This document shows positions 60,264 to 64,000 of a stretch of DNA of 64,000 nucleotides, piece by piece. Origin of the DNA: QHVT01 sp036389275 (GTDB lineage Bacteria; Acidobacteriota; Thermoanaerobaculia; Gp7-AA8); contig DASVQE010000012.1 of NCBI GenBank assembly GCA_036389275.1, forward strand, positions 62,001-126,000, given 5' to 3'. The notes beneath the pieces are model-generated. The model had not been told where the DNA came from. It ran no database searches and saw only the letters and a program-made list of their open reading frames with translations. A program made the position numbers and the translations under genes. Position 1 is the first letter of the stretch. Each line of letters begins with the position of its first letter.

Positions 60264-61139
60264 ATGAACGTTCCCGAATACCTCGTCGTCATCACCGGTC
60301 TGAGCGGCTCGGGCAAGAGCTACGTGCAGTCGACGCTCGAGGACCTCGGCTTCTACTGCACCGACAACCTGCCCATCGAGCTGATCGAGCCGTATCTCGC
60401 CGAGGTGACGGCGCACGAGAAGGCCAACCGCGTCGGAATCGTCGTCGACGTCCGCACGCACGACTTCGCGCGCATCTTCCCGAACTTCTATCGCGAGCGG
60501 CTCCAGAAAACAGTACCGAATATCGTGCTGATTTTTCTCGAGGCCACCGACGAGGTCATCGCCCGCCGCTACTCCGAGACCCGCCGCCCGCATCCGCTGG
60601 CCAAGGACCGCCCGCTGGTCGAGGCCATCCAGGCCGAGCGCGCCGCGCTGACGGAAGTGAAGTCGCTGGCGAACATGGTCCTCGATACCTCGCAGTTTTC
60701 CGTGCACGAGCTGAAGGCCGAGGTGATGCGCCGGTTCCAACTGCCGGGGCAGGAACCGTCGATGCTCGTCACGCTCATCACCTTCGGTTTCAAGTACAGC
60801 CTGCCGTACAACATCGATCTGCTCTTCGACGTCCGCTTCCTCCCGAACCCGCACTTTGTCGAGTCACTCCGCCCGAAAACCGGCCGCGATCCGGAAGTGG
60901 TCGCGTACCTCGAGGCGCAGCCGGGCTACGAAGAGTTCTACCGCCACCTCTACAGCTTCGTCGGCTACGTCCTGCCCGGCTACCGCAAAGAGATGAAGAG
61001 CTATCTCACCATCGGCATCGGCTGCACCGGCGGCAAGCACCGCTCCGTCGCCATCGGCCAGCGCCTCGGCGAGGAGCTCGCCGCGAACGGCTACGCCGTC
61101 GAGATCGTCCACCGCGACGCCGAGCGCGACAAGCGGTGA
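60264..61139 (+). CDS. rapZ: RNase adapter protein RapZ
   Basis: A 291-residue P-loop ATPase family protein. Walker A is GLSGSGKS at 12-19, followed by FYCTDNLPIELI, EATDEVIARRYSETRRPHPL and the C-terminal domain with FLPNPHFVESLRP and IGIGCTGGKHRSVAIGQRL. In E. coli RapZ delivers small RNAs to RNase E to control amino-sugar synthesis; in other phyla it is linked to HPr and PTS genes, as here. Confidence 0.94.
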   Translation: MNVPEYLVVITGLSGSGKSYVQSTLEDLGFYCTDNLPIELIEPYLAEVTAHEKANRVGIVVDVRTHDFARIFPNFYRERLQKTVPNIVLIFLEATDEVIARRYSETRRPHPLAKDRPLVEAIQAERAALTEVKSLANMVLDTSQFSVHELKAEVMRRFQLPGQEPSMLVTLITFGFKYSLPYNIDLLFDVRFLPNPHFVESLRPKTGRDPEVVAYLEAQPGYEEFYRHLYSFVGYVLPGYRKEMKSYLTIGIGCTGGKHRSVAIGQRLGEELAANGYAVEIVHRDAERDKR

Positions 61140-61152
61140 GGCGCCGCTGAAT

Positions 61153-61180
61153 GGCGGTGCACACGAACGTGTGCACCGCC
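61153..61180. terminator. Bidirectional hairpin between rapZ and hsp20
   Basis: A perfect 12-bp stem, GGCGGTGCACAC and GTGTGCACCGCC, around GAAC lies between two convergent genes (13 bases after rapZ, 7 before the hsp20 stop). It has no long T run on either side, but the position and perfect symmetry fit a shared terminator. Confidence 0.65.
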
Positions 61181-61187
61181 TTCCGCC

Positions 61188-61628
61188 TCACTTCACTTCG
61201 ATGCGGATCTGCTTCGGCTTCGCTTCTTCGCGCTTCGGGACGTCGATCTCGAGGATGCCGTCGCGGTAGGAGGCGCTGATGCGTTCGCCGTCGACGGTGC
61301 GCGGCAGGGTGAACGAGCGGCTGAAGTTGCCGTAGATGCGCTCGACGCGGTGCCAGGTCATGGCCTCGCTCTTCTCCAGGCGGCGCTCGCCGCGGATCGT
61401 GAGCAGTCCGTTCTCGAACTCGATCTGGATGTCCTGCTGCCGCATCCCCGGCACTTCGGCGCGCACCACGATCTTCTCCTGCGTCTCGGCGACGTCCACC
61501 GGCGGCACCCAGGTGCCGCTGACCAGGTCTTCGTCGCCCGTCGTGAAGCGGGCGAACGGCTCGAAGATCCGGTTGAGCTGCGTCTGAAGGCTCTTGAAGT
61601 CCTGATTCGACATGGCGTAGCGACTCAT
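61188..61628 (-). CDS. Small heat-shock protein (Hsp20 family)
   Basis: A 146-residue ATP-independent chaperone. The alpha-crystallin domain runs from about residue 45 (WVPPVDVAETQEKIVVRAEVPG) to 138, with NGLLTIRGERRLE and the terminal strand FSRSFTLPRTVD; the C-terminal I-R-I-E-V tail is the IxI-type motif for oligomerisation. AAGGAG nine bases before the ATG supports the start. It splits the hprK-rapZ and EIIA-ptsH-ptsI blocks on the opposite strand. Confidence 0.93.
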   Translation of the reverse strand: MSRYAMSNQDFKSLQTQLNRIFEPFARFTTGDEDLVSGTWVPPVDVAETQEKIVVRAEVPGMRQQDIQIEFENGLLTIRGERRLEKSEAMTWHRVERIYGNFSRSFTLPRTVDGERISASYRDGILEIDVPKREEAKPKQIRIEVK

Positions 61629-61681
61629 TTTGGCGTTCTCCTTAGTGTCAGGCGCTCATATTCGAGCGGCACGCGCCGCAG

Positions 61682-61707
61682 CTTAGCACAACGATATTAG
61701 TGCTGAA
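61682..61707. promoter_or_regulatory. Imperfect dyad upstream of hsp20 and the PTS genes
   Basis: CTTAGCAC and GTGCTGAA form an imperfect inverted repeat with core AGCAC/GTGCT ten bases apart. It lies about 55 bases before the hsp20 start and 60 before the EIIA start. It resembles half of a CIRCE (HrcA) operator but the spacing and outer bases do not fit. Confidence 0.3.
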
Positions 61708-61764
61708 GCATCAAGTATGCCTTTCGAGCCATCTCCTTTATCATGCACGCGTCCGGGAGGTTGC

Positions 61765-62190
61765 TTGATCGGGTCTCTGATCGTCACACACGGGAATCTC
61801 GCCCATGAGCTGTTGAACGCCGCCCGGCAGATCGAAGCCGACGTCGCCGGCATCGAGGCGGTGGCCCTCGAGTGGAACGACTCGGTCGATCAGGCCCGCG
61901 AGAAGATCGCCGCCGCGCTCGCCCGTGTCGGCGAAGGCCGCAGCGTCATCATCTTCACCGACATGTTTGGCGGCACGCCGAGCAACATCAGCCTCTCCTT
62001 TCTCGAACAGGGACGCATCGAGATCGTCACCGGCGTGAACCTGCCGATGATCGTGAAGTTCGCCACGGTCAAGCAGGAAGCGAAGGACGTGGCCACGCTC
62101 GCGCACGTGATCAGCGAGAAAGGGTCGAAGGCCATCCGCGTCGCCTCCGATCTGCTCACCGCGCAGAAAGCCGCAGGAGCGACGGCGTGA
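61765..62190 (+). CDS. PTS EIIA component, mannose family
   Basis: A 141-residue phospho-carrier. The phosphorylated histidine is H9 in SLIVTHGNLAHELL, and IIFTDMFGGTPSNIS is the family's second hallmark. No EIIB, EIIC or EIID gene is nearby, so it is probably a regulatory acceptor and not part of a sugar permease. TTG 61765 is chosen because it gives the usual (M)IGxLIVTHG start and has GGGAGG four bases upstream; an ATG 48 bases earlier would add an unrelated stretch. It overlaps ptsH by 4 bp. Confidence 0.9.
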   Translation: MIGSLIVTHGNLAHELLNAARQIEADVAGIEAVALEWNDSVDQAREKIAAALARVGEGRSVIIFTDMFGGTPSNISLSFLEQGRIEIVTGVNLPMIVKFATVKQEAKDVATLAHVISEKGSKAIRVASDLLTAQKAAGATA

Positions 62191-62456
62191 TCTCGCGCGA
62201 GCTCGAGATCAAGAACAAGCTCGGACTGCATGCACGCGCCGCCGCGAAGCTGGTGCATACCGCCGCGCGCTTCAAGGCCGACATCAAGATCCGCAAGAAC
62301 GATGAAGAGGTCGACGGCAAGTCGATCCTCGGCATCCTCCTGCTCGCCGCCGGCCGCGGCTCCGTCGTCACTCTGCGCGCCGACGGTCCCGATGAGCGCG
62401 ACGCCCTCGACGCCATCGAGAAGCTCATCGACGCAAAATTCGACGAAGTAGAATGA
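62187..62456 (+). CDS. ptsH: Phosphocarrier protein HPr
   Basis: An 89-residue HPr that carries phosphate from enzyme I to EIIA. The catalytic histidine is H15 in NKLGLHARAAAKLV and the regulatory serine is S46 in DGKSILGILLLAA. Both phosphorylation sites are intact, matching the HprK encoded upstream. The start is GTG 62187, overlapping the EIIA stop as GTGA. Confidence 0.96.
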   Translation: MISRELEIKNKLGLHARAAAKLVHTAARFKADIKIRKNDEEVDGKSILGILLLAAGRGSVVTLRADGPDERDALDAIEKLIDAKFDEVE

Positions 62457-62463
62457 CGGGCGG

Positions 62464-64000
62464 ATGCCGTCCGCACACACCCGTTCCGACATTCGTACCT
62501 ACAAAGGGATCGGAGTCTCTCCCGGCATCGCCATTGGCCGCGCGATCATCGTCGAGAAGCGCGTCGCCTCCGTCTACCGCGTGCCGATCCGCGACGAGGA
62601 AGTGCCGGCCGAGGTCACGCGGCTGACCGAGGCGCTCGAGAAAACGCGCGACGAGCTCTTCGACCTCAAGGCGAAGGTCAGCCGCTCGATGGGCGACGAG
62701 TACGCGCAGATCTTCGAGGCGCACGCGATGATCGTCGGCGACGCTTCATTCGCCGACAAGGTCGTGCAGAAGATCGAGAACGAGCAGGTGAACGCCGAAT
62801 GGGCGCTGGCGGAGGTGCAGGAAGAGCTGCAGGCGCGCTTCGCCAGCTTCGACGACGACTACCTGCGCGAGCGCGTGGCCGACGTCAAGGACGTCGCCGA
62901 GCGCGTGCTGGTGAACCTGCAGGGAATCGCCCATCACGATCTCTCCGAGATCAAGCACGACGTGATCATCATCGCCGACGACCTCACGCCGTCGGACACG
63001 ATCCACTTCAACCGCCGCCCCATCGTCGGCTTCGCCACCGAGGCCGGCGGACGCACCTCGCACACCTCGATCATCGCCAAGTCACTCTTCATGCCGGCGG
63101 TGATCGGCGTGCCGCGCCTGACGAAGATCGTCGACAACGACGAGCTGATCATCGTCGACGGCTACGAAGGCACCGTGCTGGTGAATCCGACCGCCGCGAT
63201 GGTCAGCGAGTACGAGAGCCGCGTCTCTCGACATGAAGAAGCGGAGCAGCGGCTGCTCGAGAACCGCTCGCTCGCCGCGGTGACGAAGGACCATCACCAG
63301 GTGCAGCTCCAGGCGAACATCGAGCTGGTGGAAGAGCTCGACGACGCCACCAGGTACGGCGCCGAAGGGATCGGTCTTTACAGAAGTGAGTTTCTCTACA
63401 TTTCCACCAGTCCGGATCTCCCGACCGAGGAAGAGCACTTCGAGGTCTATCGCAAGCTGGCCGAGGCCACCGCTCCGAACTGGTGTGTCATCCGCACCTT
63501 CGACCTCGGCGGCAAGAAGCTCGCGCGCGAGGTGATGGGCTCGAAGGAAGACAACCCGGTCCTCGGCCTGCGCGCGCTGCGGCTCTGCATGCAGCATCGC
63601 GATATGTTCAAGACGCAGCTCCGCGCGCTGCTGCGCGCGTCCGCGTTCGGCAAGATCAAGATCATGTTTCCGCTCGTCTCCGGCGTGCAGGAGCTGCGGC
63701 AGGTGAAGACGCTCGTGCGCGAGATCCGCCTCGAGCTCGACGCCGCCGGCGTTCCGTACAACCACGAGCTGCAGATCGGGATCATGATCGAAGTTCCGTC
63801 GGCCGCAGTGATCGCCGACCTGCTCGCCACCGAGGCCGACTTCTTCGCCATCGGCACCAACGACCTCATTCAATATTCGCTGGCGATCGACCGCGGCAAC
63901 GAGAATGTCAGCTATCTCTACGAGCCGCTGCATCCGGCGCTGCTGCGCCTGATCAAAGGCGTCATCGACGCCGGCAAGCGCGCCGGCATCCCGGTGTCGA
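62464..64000 (+). CDS. ptsI: PTS enzyme I (phosphoenolpyruvate-protein phosphotransferase), 3' end outside window
   Basis: Enzyme I takes phosphate from PEP and passes it to HPr. The window holds the first 512 codons of a protein usually near 575-590 residues. It opens YKGIGVSPGIAIGRAIIVEK; the phosphorylated histidine is H200 in GGRTSHTSIIAKS, and the PEP-binding half shows EGIGLYRSEFLY, IRTFDLGGKKLA, NPVLGLRALRL and FFAIGTNDLIQYSLAIDR. It starts seven bases after ptsH. The gene runs off the window, so its end was not seen. Confidence 0.96.
   Translation, partial: MPSAHTRSDIRTYKGIGVSPGIAIGRAIIVEKRVASVYRVPIRDEEVPAEVTRLTEALEKTRDELFDLKAKVSRSMGDEYAQIFEAHAMIVGDASFADKVVQKIENEQVNAEWALAEVQEELQARFASFDDDYLRERVADVKDVAERVLVNLQGIAHHDLSEIKHDVIIIADDLTPSDTIHFNRRPIVGFATEAGGRTSHTSIIAKSLFMPAVIGVPRLTKIVDNDELIIVDGYEGTVLVNPTAAMVSEYESRVSRHEEAEQRLLENRSLAAVTKDHHQVQLQANIELVEELDDATRYGAEGIGLYRSEFLYISTSPDLPTEEEHFEVYRKLAEATAPNWCVIRTFDLGGKKLAREVMGSKEDNPVLGLRALRLCMQHRDMFKTQLRALLRASAFGKIKIMFPLVSGVQELRQVKTLVREIRLELDAAGVPYNHELQIGIMIEVPSAAVIADLLATEADFFAIGTNDLIQYSLAIDRGNENVSYLYEPLHPALLRLIKGVIDAGKRAGIPVS

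Noticed and set aside
61682..61707. CIRCE (HrcA) operator for hsp20
   Set aside because: The core AGCAC/GTGCT is present, but the spacing and flanking bases do not fit TTAGCACTC-N9-GAGTGCTAA, so it is kept only as a low-confidence dyad.

Overview
The window is a GC-rich, densely packed Gram-negative chromosome segment. Lipid A and LPS genes (lpxB, an msbA-type exporter, a fused lptC/lptA-like protein, lptB) show an outer membrane. Several gene families point to Acidobacteriota: three GWxTD-type secreted proteins, a VWFA-related protein, a photosynthetic-reaction-centre-type dihaem cytochrome, a DUF6677-like membrane protein and two YfhO-type giant membrane proteins. A Thermoanaerobaculia- or Vicinamibacteria-like lineage is a guess. 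No tRNA, IS element, prophage or CRISPR array was recognised.

Layout. 0-13.7 kb: a YfhO-type protein, an orphan receiver domain, uvrB, a leftward cluster (GT2 glycosyltransferase, DUF11 secreted protein, aminotransferase, unknown), then esterase-uvrC, a DUF4388/SPOR membrane protein and a YacP-type NYN protein ending in a clear terminator. 13.8-16 kb: rnpB (RNase P RNA), an LD-carboxypeptidase and a cNMP-binding/FHA protein. 16-22 kb: recG, then a 1231-residue STAND NTPase, then trpS. 22-30 kb: scpA-scpB-rluB-cmk-rpsA-sppA-HU/IHF-HIT. 30-37 kb: lpxB-msbA-DUF374 acyltransferase-yicC-gmk-rpoZ-coaBC. 37-42 kb: type-4 UDG, priA and a VWFA-like protein. 42-49 kb: a serine beta-lactamase-like hydrolase, accA, a second YfhO protein and recJ. 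49-54 kb: a frameshifted protease-nuclease fusion, a dihaem cytochrome and lptC/A. 54-64 kb: lptB-rpoN-hpf, the GWxTD triplet, then hprK-rapZ, hsp20 (opposite strand), EIIA-Man, ptsH and the start of ptsI, which together form a regulatory phosphotransferase system with no visible permease.

The strongest candidate for something new is the STAND protein at 18197-21892. It has an N-terminal PD-(D/E)xK nuclease-like domain (D52, E62-C-K64), a central P-loop STAND ATPase (GKGGIGKT at 242-249, Walker B D296) and about 17 C-terminal repeats of roughly 34 residues with a twice-per-repeat Trp-Leu signature. That is the layout of Avs/AVAST-type anti-phage sensors, with a possibly undescribed sensor repeat, sitting between recG and trpS.

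A second theme is a set of intergenic inverted repeats (15949-16026, 33438-33537, 53961-54060, plus a single arm at 37118-37138). Each abuts or supplies the stop codon of a gene. The one after msbA carries paired substitutions that keep its small internal stems. Also notable are a decayed duplication of the recJ 3' end and the broken protease-nuclease gene beside it.

Most genes overlap or nearly touch, so several long co-transcribed runs are likely. Start codons were often moved from the longest reading frame to a start with a ribosome-binding site or to the family's usual N-terminus; reasons are given per entry.
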